This document shows positions 10,283 through 21,316 of a DNA stretch of 64,000 nt, piece by piece. Every line of letters starts with the position of its first letter. Within the stretch, counting starts at the first letter, position 1. Source of the DNA: Comamonadaceae bacterium 2PF (GTDB taxonomy: Bacteria; Pseudomonadota; Gammaproteobacteria; Burkholderiales; Burkholderiaceae_C); contig SCMV01000002.1 in the NCBI GenBank assembly GCA_005502875.1, forward strand, positions 167,863 through 231,862, given 5' to 3'. Under the pieces are notes generated by a model. The model saw nothing but the letters and a program-made list of their open reading frames with translations, did not search any database and was not told the origin of the DNA. Made by a program: the position numbers and the translations under genes.

Positions 10283-12613
10283 CTATTTTCTTCGAACACG
10301 CAAGACGCCGTGGATTTGCAACACCTTGTGGAGCAAACCGCTCAATCGGCTGCTGTCGGGAGTCTGCAGCGTGAGCGTGAGCTGCAGGTGCTCGCGCACG
10401 GTGTGGTTGTGCATGGACAGCACGGTGATCTTGCCTTGGGCAAACACGTCAAAGACATCGCGCATCAAGCCCGGTCGGTCCAGAGCTTCGATGGAGACAT
10501 CGACCGCGTAGTGCGCCTTGTCGGTCATGGCCTGCCTGCCCCAGGTGACGGGGATCACGCGCTCCTTGTGCTCGCGCGCCATGTGCTGGAAGTTGCTGCA
10601 GTCGACGCGGTGCACAGCCACGCCTTTGCCTCGCGTCACGTAGCCCCCGATCCGATCGGGCGGCGCGGGCTTACAGCAGCGCGCCAGTTGGGTGAGCAAT
10701 GAGTCAAGGCCGACGACGAGCACGCCCTTGCCGTCACCGCCGGGTTGCGCCACGTCGCCACGGGCCAGCTTTTGCAGCATGAGCTCATCGGGATCGGGTG
10801 CGGGCTCGGACGGGCGCAGCACTTGTTCGATGTTGCGCAGCGAGAACTCGTCCTTGCCGACCACGTCGAACAGGGCATCGGCGGCACCGAACCCCAGTTG
10901 TGCGGCGAGGTCGTCGAGCTTGATCGCCGTCTTGCCTTCGCGCTGCAACAGCTTTTCGACGGCCTCGCGCCCCCTGGCGATGGTGGCTTGCTGCGCGAGC
11001 GCGTTGAACCAGGCCCGGACTTTGGCGCGCGAGCGCGGGCTGCGCAGGTAGCCAAGTTCGCCATTGAGCCAGTCCATCGATGGCCCGCCCTCCTTGGCCG
11101 ACACGATCTCGACCGTCTGCCCGCTTTGCAGTGGCGTCTGCAAAGGCACCAGGGCACCATCGACCCTCGCGCCCCTGCAGCGGTGCCCCAGGTTGGTGTG
11201 CAGCACGTAGGCCAGGTCAATGGGCGTGGCGCCGGCAGGCAGGTCGATGATGTCGCCGCCAGGGGTGAAGACGTAGATGCGGTCTTCAAAAAGGCCATGC
11301 CCATGGGCCTCACCTGCCTGACCGGGGTGTCCCGATTGCCCGGATTCGGCGACATCGCGCTCCCAGGCCAGCAGCTGGCGCAGCACCATCTTTCGGGCCT
11401 CGGCCACGCGCGACTCGAAGTCGCCCGCGGCCTGCACCCCGGCGTAGCCCCTCGAGCCGGCTTCCTTGTAGGCCCAATGCGCGGCCACGCCACTTTCGGC
11501 GTGCTCGTGCATGGCCTGGGTTCGGATCTGCACCTCGATGGAGCGCCCCTGGTCGTCCAGCACGATGGTGTGCAGCGATTGATAGCCGTTGGACTTGGGC
11601 CGAGCGATGTAATCGGAGAACTCGTCCTGCAAGGGCTGCCAGAGTTCGTGCACGCAGCTGAGCGCTGCGTAACAGGCATGCACGTCGCCGACGATGACGC
11701 GCAAGGCCCGCAAGTCAAAAACGCGGTCCAGCGACAGGGCCTTGCCCTGCATCTTTTTGTAGATGCTGTAGATGTGTTTGGGGCGCCCCTGCACCTGGGC
11801 ATCGATGCCTGCCGCGCCCAAGGCCTGCTGCAGTTGCTGGCGCACCTGCTCGACGTGGCGTTCGCGCTCGAGCCGCTTTTCGTGCAGCGCTTTGGCGATG
11901 GTGCGGTAGGTGTCGGGCTGCAAGAAGCGAAAGGACAGGTCTTCGAGCTCCCACTTGATCTGCCAGATGCCCAGTCGGTTGGCCAGCGGCGCGAAGATCT
12001 GCAGCGACTCGCGAGCCAGGGCCTTGGGGCATGGCAGCTTGCGCTCGGCATAGTGACGCAGGGTCTGCAGTCTCGAGGCCAGGCGCAGCAGCACCACGCG
12101 CAGGTCGCGCGAGAAAGCCAGCAGCATCTTGCGGATGCGCTCAACCTGCTCGGCGTCCAGGGGGGCATCGGTTTCGTCGCCCATCAGGTCGCGGGCGTTG
12201 CGCTGCACCTGCACGAGCTTGACGGTGTGGGCCACGAGCGCAGCTGCGTCCACACCGAAGGCGCGGCTGAGCACGTCCTGCGGGTTGGCAAGGTAGTCGC
12301 TGGCGTAGACGAGGTAGGCCGCCGCGCGCAGCGACGGCGAGGCACCGATGCCATGCAAGATGGCGCCCACACCATCTGCATGAACGAGCGCGTCTTCGCC
12401 GGTGTCGAACGCCTGGCCCGACAGCAGCGGCTCCGCAAAGGCCCGAGCGCGACGCAGCAACTCAAGCCCACCTTCGTTGGCCGAGGCTCCGGCCGCCTGC
12501 GCCTCGGGCGTGGCCGTGCCCGCCACCTCGGCGAGGTCGACGATGGGCGCGTGCGAGCCGCCCGCTTTCAACAGGCCATCGTTGCGCGCGACGTCGAGGG
12601 ATCCGGTCTTCAT
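10283..12613 (-). CDS. relA: (p)ppGpp synthetase RelA (GTP pyrophosphokinase)
   Basis: RelA makes the alarmone (p)ppGpp on stalled ribosomes during amino-acid starvation. The 776-residue product has, in order, a degenerate HD domain (about 60-190), the nucleotidyltransferase domain (KHIYSIYKKMQGK, DEFSDYIARPKSNGYQSLHT, about 265-370), a TGS domain (VFTPGGDIIDLPAGATPIDLAY), a Cys-containing linker domain (LARCCKPAP) and a C-terminal ACT domain (about 700-776). The hydrolase HDxxED motif is missing: the equivalent stretch reads YLVYASDYLANP (about 100-111). This marks it as monofunctional RelA rather than SpoT. Its ATG overlaps the stop of the upstream hydrolase by four bases (ATGA). Confidence 0.95.
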   Translation of the reverse strand: MKTGSLDVARNDGLLKAGGSHAPIVDLAEVAGTATPEAQAAGASANEGGLELLRRARAFAEPLLSGQAFDTGEDALVHADGVGAILHGIGASPSLRAAAYLVYASDYLANPQDVLSRAFGVDAAALVAHTVKLVQVQRNARDLMGDETDAPLDAEQVERIRKMLLAFSRDLRVVLLRLASRLQTLRHYAERKLPCPKALARESLQIFAPLANRLGIWQIKWELEDLSFRFLQPDTYRTIAKALHEKRLERERHVEQVRQQLQQALGAAGIDAQVQGRPKHIYSIYKKMQGKALSLDRVFDLRALRVIVGDVHACYAALSCVHELWQPLQDEFSDYIARPKSNGYQSLHTIVLDDQGRSIEVQIRTQAMHEHAESGVAAHWAYKEAGSRGYAGVQAAGDFESRVAEARKMVLRQLLAWERDVAESGQSGHPGQAGEAHGHGLFEDRIYVFTPGGDIIDLPAGATPIDLAYVLHTNLGHRCRGARVDGALVPLQTPLQSGQTVEIVSAKEGGPSMDWLNGELGYLRSPRSRAKVRAWFNALAQQATIARGREAVEKLLQREGKTAIKLDDLAAQLGFGAADALFDVVGKDEFSLRNIEQVLRPSEPAPDPDELMLQKLARGDVAQPGGDGKGVLVVGLDSLLTQLARCCKPAPPDRIGGYVTRGKGVAVHRVDCSNFQHMAREHKERVIPVTWGRQAMTDKAHYAVDVSIEALDRPGLMRDVFDVFAQGKITVLSMHNHTVREHLQLTLTLQTPDSSRLSGLLHKVLQIHGVLRVRRK

Positions 12614-13572
12614 GCCAGCAGGAACCCTCGGACGGTTTCAACCTGGTCGGGGGCAATCAAGGTGGGTGCGTGGCCCACGCCGGCGAACTCGACCAAGCGG
12701 GCCTTGGGGCCACGTTGGGTCATCTCGATCGCGGTGGCGCGGTCGAGCAGGTCCGATTCGGCGCCGCGCATCAGCAAGGTCTCGCAAGGGATGCTGGCCA
12801 AGCCGTCGTAAACCTGCCAAAGGGCCTTCTCGCCGGCCTCGGTTTGCTCGGCCGTGACGCTGCGGAAGGGCTCGGCGATGGCCGGGTCGTAGTGCAACAC
12901 GAAGCCGCCACCATTGGCTGGGCGCAGCAGCGGGCGACTGAGCGCCAGCCATTGCTCGGGCGTGTGCGGACCAAAGCCGGTGGAGATGCGCCAGAGGTAA
13001 TCGGCGGCTTCTTGCTCGGAGGTGAAGCGCAGCGGCTTGCCCAGGTAGTCACCGATGCGCACGATGGCGTCGAAGCGCAGGCGCGGGCCGACGTCGTTGA
13101 GCACGAAGCGGCGCAGGCGCGCACCGCTTGCCTGAGGCGGCAAGGACGCAAAGCCCAGGCCGATCAGTCCGCCCATCGACGTGCCGACCCAATCGAGCTC
13201 CAGGGTGCCTTGTGCGCCCAGCTCCTCCCGGATTTGTTGCAGCAAGGCCACCATGTCGGCAACGTACGAGAACACCTGATAGCCCGCCGGGTCGGCCAGC
13301 CAATCCGAATGCCCACGGCCCACCACATCGGGGCAGATGACTTGGTAGTGGGCCGACAAAGCCTGCGCCAGCACGTCGAAATCACGGCCCTGGCGGCTCA
13401 GGCCGTGCACACAAAACAACACGCGTGGGTTGCGTGCATCGCCCCAACGCCAATAGGCCATGCGGTGCGCCTGGGCATCGGTTCTGCTGGCGCCAGGGCA
13501 CACGACGTGATGCAGCGTCGGCTGCACCAGACCGATTTCGACCGAGGGATCAGCGGGGTGTTGCGTTGTCAT
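12610..13572 (-). CDS. Alpha/beta-fold hydrolase
   Basis: The 320-residue product is an alpha/beta hydrolase. The nucleophile elbow is GTSMGG (Ser about 133), the oxyanion region is VLFCVHGLSRQGRDFD, an acidic residue follows in RGAESDLLD, and the catalytic His is in GVGHAPTL near the end. The substrate is unknown; the sequence is compatible with an esterase or a C-C bond hydrolase. The gene overlaps relA by ATGA and would be translated with it, although I know of no functional link. It is divergent from bdhA, and the bdhA -35 element lies across its start codon. No signal peptide, so probably cytoplasmic. Confidence 0.85.
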   Translation of the reverse strand: MTTQHPADPSVEIGLVQPTLHHVVCPGASRTDAQAHRMAYWRWGDARNPRVLFCVHGLSRQGRDFDVLAQALSAHYQVICPDVVGRGHSDWLADPAGYQVFSYVADMVALLQQIREELGAQGTLELDWVGTSMGGLIGLGFASLPPQASGARLRRFVLNDVGPRLRFDAIVRIGDYLGKPLRFTSEQEAADYLWRISTGFGPHTPEQWLALSRPLLRPANGGGFVLHYDPAIAEPFRSVTAEQTEAGEKALWQVYDGLASIPCETLLMRGAESDLLDRATAIEMTQRGPKARLVEFAGVGHAPTLIAPDQVETVRGFLLA

Positions 13573-13593
13573 CTTGTGGCGTCGTCAGATAAT
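13566..13593 (+). promoter_or_regulatory. Sigma-70-type promoter for bdhA
   Basis: TTGTCA (13566-13571, five of six matches to TTGACA) and GATAAT (13588-13593, five of six to TATAAT) are separated by 16 bases. Transcription would start near 13600, giving a leader of about 40 bases before the bdhA ATG with a GGAGG ribosome site. The -35 overlaps the start codon of the divergent hydrolase gene. Confidence 0.6.
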
Positions 13594-13638
13594 GGCCCGA
13601 TCCACATTGTGTTTCTCTTCGTGCACCGGAGGCCCCTG

Positions 13639-14421
13639 ATGTTGAATGGAAAAACCGCCCTCGTGACCGGATCGACCAGCGGGATCGGTCTGGGCATCGC
13701 CGAACGACTGGCCGCCCAAGGCGCCCACGTCATTCTGAACGGATTCGGCGATGTTGAAGCGCCACGCGCCTCGGTGCTGGCCGCCGGGCAACAACACGGC
13801 ATCAAGGTGGGCTACCACGGAGCCGACATGAGCAAGCCCGCCGAGATCGAGGCTTTGTTTGCCTACGGGCAAGCCGAGTTCGGCGGCATCGACATCGTGG
13901 TCAACAACGCGGGCATCCAGCACGTGGCCAACGTGGAAGACTTCCCCGTCGAGAAGTGGGATGCGATCCTTGCCATCAACCTGACCTCGGCCTTCCACAC
14001 CATGCGCCTGGCCATCCCGGGCATGCGCAAGAAGAATTGGGGCCGCGTCATCAACATCGCATCGGCGCATGGCCTGGTGGCGTCGGCCGGCAAGTCGGCC
14101 TACGTTGCGGCCAAGCACGGCCTGGTGGGCCTGACCAAGGCTGCAGCCTTGGAAACCGCTCAGACGGGCGTGACGGTCAACGCCATCTGCCCGGGCTGGG
14201 TGCTCACGCCCCTGGTGCAAAAGCAGATTGATGCGCGCTCCGAGCGCGAAGGCATCTCGGTGGCCGAGGCGCAGAAGGACCTGCTGGGCGAGAAGCAACC
14301 GTCGCTGCAGTTCGTCACGCCTTCGCAACTGGGCGATCTGGCGGTGTTCATGTGCTCACCTGGCGCGGACAACGTGCGTGGCGTGGCCTGGAACGTGGAC
14401 GGCGGTTGGGTGGCACAGTGA
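13639..14421 (+). CDS. bdhA: D-3-hydroxybutyrate dehydrogenase
   Basis: BdhA is a short-chain dehydrogenase that interconverts D-3-hydroxybutyrate and acetoacetate with NAD, the last step in using PHB reserves. The 260-residue product has the cofactor motif TGSTSGIG (10-17), NNAG (89-92), and catalytic S142, Y155 and K159 at the positions known for this enzyme. The C-terminal DGGW fits too. GGAGG lies six bases before the ATG, which fixes the start. It has its own promoter in the gap to the divergent hydrolase. phaR lies about 3.6 kb away, but the two are not in one operon. Confidence 0.95.
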   Translation: MLNGKTALVTGSTSGIGLGIAERLAAQGAHVILNGFGDVEAPRASVLAAGQQHGIKVGYHGADMSKPAEIEALFAYGQAEFGGIDIVVNNAGIQHVANVEDFPVEKWDAILAINLTSAFHTMRLAIPGMRKKNWGRVINIASAHGLVASAGKSAYVAAKHGLVGLTKAAALETAQTGVTVNAICPGWVLTPLVQKQIDARSEREGISVAEAQKDLLGEKQPSLQFVTPSQLGDLAVFMCSPGADNVRGVAWNVDGGWVAQ

Positions 14422-14512
14422 AGGCTGCGCGCCCCTGGGTTGGCTCGGTCAGGTGCCGGGCCAGCCGCCGCTGAACCACCAGTGGTCAGCCATTGATTCG
14501 CCCCAAAACAAG

Positions 14513-16624
14513 ATGACGGTGAGCCCGGCGCGCTTGAGCGCGCACCCATCAGGCGAAGCGGGACAGCCGCCCTATTCGCCCGAGTACGGTGATGTCTACC
14601 ACCCGGCTGCGGGCGCGTGGCAGCAGGCCCGAGGTGTGTTCCTCGGCGGCAATGGGTTGCCTGGCAGGTGGCAGGGACGCGAGCGCTTCGTCATCCTGGA
14701 GACAGGTTTTGGCCTGGGCAACAACTGCCTGGCCACCTGGGCGGCCTGGCGGCAGGACCCGCAGCGCTGCGATCGGCTGTTTTTCATCTCCATCGAAAAA
14801 CACCCGCTGCGCCCCGACGACCTGGCGCTGGTGCACGGGCTGCCGCATGCGGTCGAGCCCGAACCGGCTGACCCCGACGAGCACTGGCGTCGCGCCCTCG
14901 CGGCCAAGCTGCACGCCGCCTGGCCGCCCCTGACACCTGGCTGGCACACGATTGCCCTCGACCACCTCGTGCAAGACAACGGCCGCGAGCAGTCGCTGAC
15001 GTTGATGCTCGGGCTGGGTGACGTGGCGGACTTGCTGCCTGGCTTGCAAGCCTCGGTCGATGCGTTCTACCTCGATGGGTTCACGCCCGCTCGCAACCCG
15101 CAGATGTGGCATGGCCCGATGCTGTCGCGCCTCAACCGGGTGGCTGCCCGCGACGCGACCGCAGCCACCTGGTCTTCCGCCAGGGCGGTGCGCGACGCGC
15201 TGGCCCAAGCGCAGTTCGAGGTCAAGAAGCGCCAGGGTGAAAACGGCAAATGGGCCACCACGGTGGCTCGCCACCAACCTCGCTTCGTCCAAGCGCCGAC
15301 ACCTGGCGGCCTGTGGCCCACGCCGTCGCGCCGCGATGCCATCGTCATTGGCGCAGGCATCGCGGGCTGCAGCGCCGCCGACGCCCTGACCCGCGAGGGC
15401 TGGTCGGTGACCCTGCTGGACGCCAAGGTCGGGCCGGCGCAAGGCGCCTCGGGCAACCCGGGCGGGCTCTTTCACACCATCGTGCATGGGGACGATGGCA
15501 TCCACGCGCGAGCGCACCGGGCTGCGGCGCTGTCAACCTGGCGACGGGTCAAAGGCTGGATGGCCAGTGGCGCCCTGCCCGGCCAGGCTGACGGCTTGCT
15601 GCGTCTCGACCCCAAACAAGACGCTGACGGAGCCAAGGCCCTGCTGGAGCGCCTGCCTTGGCTTGGTGAACAAGCCACCTGGCTGGACCCGGAACAAGCC
15701 CGCGCACGCAGCGGCCTGCCCGTGCCCAGCGGTGGCTGGTGGTTCCCGCAGGCTGGCTGGATGTCCCCTTCGGTCGCCTGTCAGCTGCTGCTCGACACCG
15801 CCACGGCGAGACGCCAACCCGGGGGGGGCGCCCTGTTGAGTTCCCGGTGGTCCACGCGCGTGCACGCCCTGAAACGCACCGATGGCGCCTGGCAAGCCCT
15901 CGACGAACAAGGGCGGGTGCTGGCCGAAGCCGGCTCGATCGTGGTCGCCAACGCCTGGCAGGCCCAAGCCCTGCTGGACACCCTGCCCGCAGACCAGGCG
16001 GTTGCCATCCCGCCCGTCAGCGCAGTCCGTGGCCAGGTCAGCGTGCTGCCTTGCGATGTGCCAGGCGTCATCAGGCCGCTGGTGCCCGTGGCAGGTCAAG
16101 GCTATGTGCTCACGCTGAGCGATGGCCGGCTGCTGTGTGGCGCCACCACGCAGCACCACGATCAGGAGCCCGAGCAGCGTTTGTCCGACCACCTCCACAA
16201 CCTGAACCAGGCCCTGCGCCTGGGAGCCTTGCCACCCGGCACCGATGAACGACAGCTCGCAGGCATGGCGGCATCGCTGTTCGGGTCAACGGCCCCTTCA
16301 GGCCCGATCACCGGCCGCGTCGGTTGGCGCGCCACCACCCCCGACCGCTTGCCCCTGATCGGCGCCCTGCCCTGGCACGCTGAGCGCCTGGCCGCACGCC
16401 CCCCCGCTCGCGCCGAACAGGTGCGCATGCTGCCGCGCGAGCGCGATGCCCAAGGCGGGCTCTACCTCATCGGCGGACTGGGCTCGCGCGGGCTGACGTG
16501 GTCGATGCTGGCCGGTGAGCTCCTGGCTCACTGGGTGTGCGGCACGCCTTGCCCCGTGGAGGCAGAATTGCGCGATGCGCTCGACCCCGCCCGCTTCCTC
16601 GCCAGGCAGCACCGACACGCTTGA
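14513..16624 (+). CDS. mnmC: Bifunctional tRNA mnm5s2U biosynthesis protein MnmC
   Basis: MnmC carries out the last two steps of 5-methylaminomethyl-2-thiouridine synthesis at the wobble position of some tRNAs: FAD-dependent removal of the carboxymethyl group and SAM-dependent methylation. The 703-residue product has the N-terminal methyltransferase (ETGFGLGNN, about 63-71; YLDGFTPARNP, about 185-195). The C-terminal oxidoreductase has a Rossmann FAD motif VIGAGIAG near 280. The ending GGLGSRGLTWS is typical of MnmC. The start at 14513 lacks a clear ribosome site; the open frame extends upstream into bdhA, so the true start may be a little earlier. Identity itself is firm. Confidence 0.93.
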   Translation: MTVSPARLSAHPSGEAGQPPYSPEYGDVYHPAAGAWQQARGVFLGGNGLPGRWQGRERFVILETGFGLGNNCLATWAAWRQDPQRCDRLFFISIEKHPLRPDDLALVHGLPHAVEPEPADPDEHWRRALAAKLHAAWPPLTPGWHTIALDHLVQDNGREQSLTLMLGLGDVADLLPGLQASVDAFYLDGFTPARNPQMWHGPMLSRLNRVAARDATAATWSSARAVRDALAQAQFEVKKRQGENGKWATTVARHQPRFVQAPTPGGLWPTPSRRDAIVIGAGIAGCSAADALTREGWSVTLLDAKVGPAQGASGNPGGLFHTIVHGDDGIHARAHRAAALSTWRRVKGWMASGALPGQADGLLRLDPKQDADGAKALLERLPWLGEQATWLDPEQARARSGLPVPSGGWWFPQAGWMSPSVACQLLLDTATARRQPGGGALLSSRWSTRVHALKRTDGAWQALDEQGRVLAEAGSIVVANAWQAQALLDTLPADQAVAIPPVSAVRGQVSVLPCDVPGVIRPLVPVAGQGYVLTLSDGRLLCGATTQHHDQEPEQRLSDHLHNLNQALRLGALPPGTDERQLAGMAASLFGSTAPSGPITGRVGWRATTPDRLPLIGALPWHAERLAARPPARAEQVRMLPRERDAQGGLYLIGGLGSRGLTWSMLAGELLAHWVCGTPCPVEAELRDALDPARFLARQHRHA

Positions 16625-16653
16625 GCGTGCCGCCTGCGCCATGTCCCGACAAG

Positions 16654-17085
16654 ATGTTTGACCCCGACCGACCATTGCCCGGCTTGACCGAGCGCCTGCG
16701 CCTGGACAAATGGCTGTGGGCCGCTCGCTTTTTCAAGACACGAGGCCTGGCCGCCGACGAGATCGACAAGGGCCGACTCCAGGTCAACGGACAGGTCGCC
16801 AAGGCTTCCCGCGAGCTGCGCGCAGGCGACGTGGTCCGCATCCGCCAGGGGGACATCGAGCGCACCGTGGTGGTCCGGGCGCTGAGCACGGTGCGGGGCC
16901 CGGCGCCGCAAGCTCAACAGCTGTACGAAGAGACCCCGCACAGCATCGCCGCCCGGCTGGCCGCAGCTGAGCAGCGCAAAACGGCGGCCGAGCCCGCCAC
17001 GGCCATCGAACACGGCCGCCCGACCAAGCGCGATCGCAGGCAACTGGCCGACTGGCAACGCTGGTCGGCCAGCGCCGACGAGTGA
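16654..17085 (+). CDS. hslR: Heat-shock protein 15-like S4 RNA-binding protein
   Basis: The 143-residue product matches Hsp15, an S4-domain protein that in E. coli binds free 50S subunits carrying nascent chains and helps recycle stalled ribosomes. The S4 domain occupies about residues 12-75 (RLDKWLWAARFFKTRGLA, GRLQVNGQ, GDVVRI). The tail is basic with the conserved GRPTKRDRR. It lies 29 bases after mnmC and upstream of the grpE promoter region. An earlier in-frame start inside mnmC is unlikely because it adds Pro/Arg-rich sequence. Confidence 0.9.
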   Translation: MFDPDRPLPGLTERLRLDKWLWAARFFKTRGLAADEIDKGRLQVNGQVAKASRELRAGDVVRIRQGDIERTVVVRALSTVRGPAPQAQQLYEETPHSIAARLAAAEQRKTAAEPATAIEHGRPTKRDRRQLADWQRWSASADE

Positions 17086-17143
17086 CCTGGGCGCCCTGCC
17101 GCGTCCCTCGGGTACATTTCTCGGTCCTTTTTGAAATTGGGGC

Positions 17144-17171
17144 CTTGAAATGGGCCTTGCTGGCCTCATTT
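17144..17171 (+). promoter_or_regulatory. Sigma-32 (RpoH) heat-shock promoter of grpE
   Basis: CTTGAAA (17144-17150) matches the sigma-32 -35 consensus exactly. After 13 bases comes CCTCATTT (17164-17171), one mismatch from CCCCATnT. This is the expected element for a grpE-dnaK-dnaJ operon. The grpE ATG lies about 105 bases downstream of the -10. Confidence 0.85.
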
Positions 17172-17275
17172 GCCCGGATTCCGGGCAGTCAGGTTGCGGC
17201 ACAACGGGTGATTTGCCCTGCCCCGCCGCCGACCAGCCCCATGCCCGACGCCCCCATCCAACTTTCGAAGACACC

Positions 17276-17797
17276 ATGAGCGAGACCACTCCGACGCCCG
17301 ATCACGCCAGCCCGGCTGCCAGCGACCTGCCCATCGAGCAGCAACTGGCCGAGCTGCAGGCCAAGCACGCCGAGGTGTCCGACGCGTACCTGCGCGCCAA
17401 GGCCGAGGCCGAAAACATCCGCCGCCGCGCCGAGGACGAGATCTCCAAGGCCCGCAAGTTCGCCGTCGAATCCTTCGCCGACAGCCTGCTGCCCGTGCGC
17501 GACAGCCTCGAGGCTGCCCTGGCCACCCACGCCGCCAAGCCCGACACCCCGGTCGAGACCGTGCTCGAAGGCGTGCAGGCGACCCTGCGTCAGCTGGCCT
17601 CGGCACTGGAGCGCAACAAGGTCATCGAGGTCAACCCGGCCGCCGGCACCAAGTTCGACCCGGCCATGCACCAGGCCATCAGCATGGTGCCCGCCGAGCA
17701 GGAAGCCAACACCGTCGTGGGCGTGCTGCAAAAGGGCTACACCATCGCCGAGCGCGTGCTGCGTCCGGCCCTGGTGACCGTCGCCGCCCCGAAGTGA
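17276..17797 (+). CDS. grpE: Nucleotide exchange factor GrpE
   Basis: GrpE releases ADP from DnaK so that the chaperone can let go of its client. The 173-residue product starts with a disordered segment, then the long coiled-coil (about 25-80, [29 protein letters not shown]). The beta-wing domain follows with the conserved [14 protein letters not shown] and the terminal [10 protein letters not shown] near-consensus sigma-32 promoter lies upstream, and dnaK follows after 168 bases. Confidence 0.96.
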   Translation: MSETTPTPDHASPAASDLPIEQQLAELQAKHAEVSDAYLRAKAEAENIRRRAEDEISKARKFAVESFADSLLPVRDSLEAALATHAAKPDTPVETVLEGVQATLRQLASALERNKVIEVNPAAGTKFDPAMHQAISMVPAEQEANTVVGVLQKGYTIAERVLRPALVTVAAPK

Positions 17798-17965
17798 CAC
17801 CTGCCGTGCCACGGCTGACCTGCGTCAAGGGACCGTCCGACCTTTTTGACACCAGGGACTTGAAAAAACGCCAGGCGCACGCAGATTGAGCATCAAGACA
17901 GGGTCACACCCAGCTGTTTGACCCACCCACCATCTTCAGATCAGAGATTCACAGGAGCACCCAAC

Positions 17966-19903
<1,938 letters not shown>

Positions 19904-19927
19904 TCGGGGTATCACCCCGGCTGATGA

Positions 19928-19970
19928 GGGCACAGGCCGTGTGAGCATCGCGCTCACGCCCTGTGCCTTT
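19928..19970 (+). promoter_or_regulatory. Long hairpin between dnaK and dnaJ
   Basis: GGGCACAGG (19928-19936) pairs with CCTGTGCC (19960-19967), and an inner GTGAGC pairs with GCTCAC around ATCGC. Only TTT follows, so it is a weak terminator at best. It probably acts as an attenuator or RNA-stability element that keeps dnaJ expression below dnaK; that role is inferred. Confidence 0.6.
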
Positions 19971-19992
19971 GTCGGATCTGAACACCACCATC

Positions 19993-21135
<1,143 letters not shown>

Positions 21136-21152
21136 GGTGACGTGATCCCATG

Positions 21153-21179
21153 AAAAGGCACCGTTCGGTGCCTTTTTTT
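21153..21179 (+). terminator. Rho-independent terminator after dnaJ
   Basis: GGCACC pairs with GGTGCC around GTTC, extended by AAAA/TTTT, and runs into seven T. It ends the grpE-dnaK-dnaJ operon and isolates the signalling cluster that follows. Confidence 0.9.
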
Positions 21180-21316
21180 CATTTTTGCGACTCCGCCCTC
21201 TGCAAGGGCGTGAAGGAATTCCTCTGCTCGGTTCGCCATTCTTCCGAAAATCCAGCCACATCGAGTTGCATTGCACGCCCTCACCCAGGGCGGTGCGCCC
21301 GAGGAGCTTCGCATCC

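Noticed and set aside
17859..17886. A second sigma-32 promoter before dnaK
   Set aside because: CTTGAAA is present, but at the right distance there is no CCCCATnT-like -10 (ACGCAGAT). Not listed as a feature.
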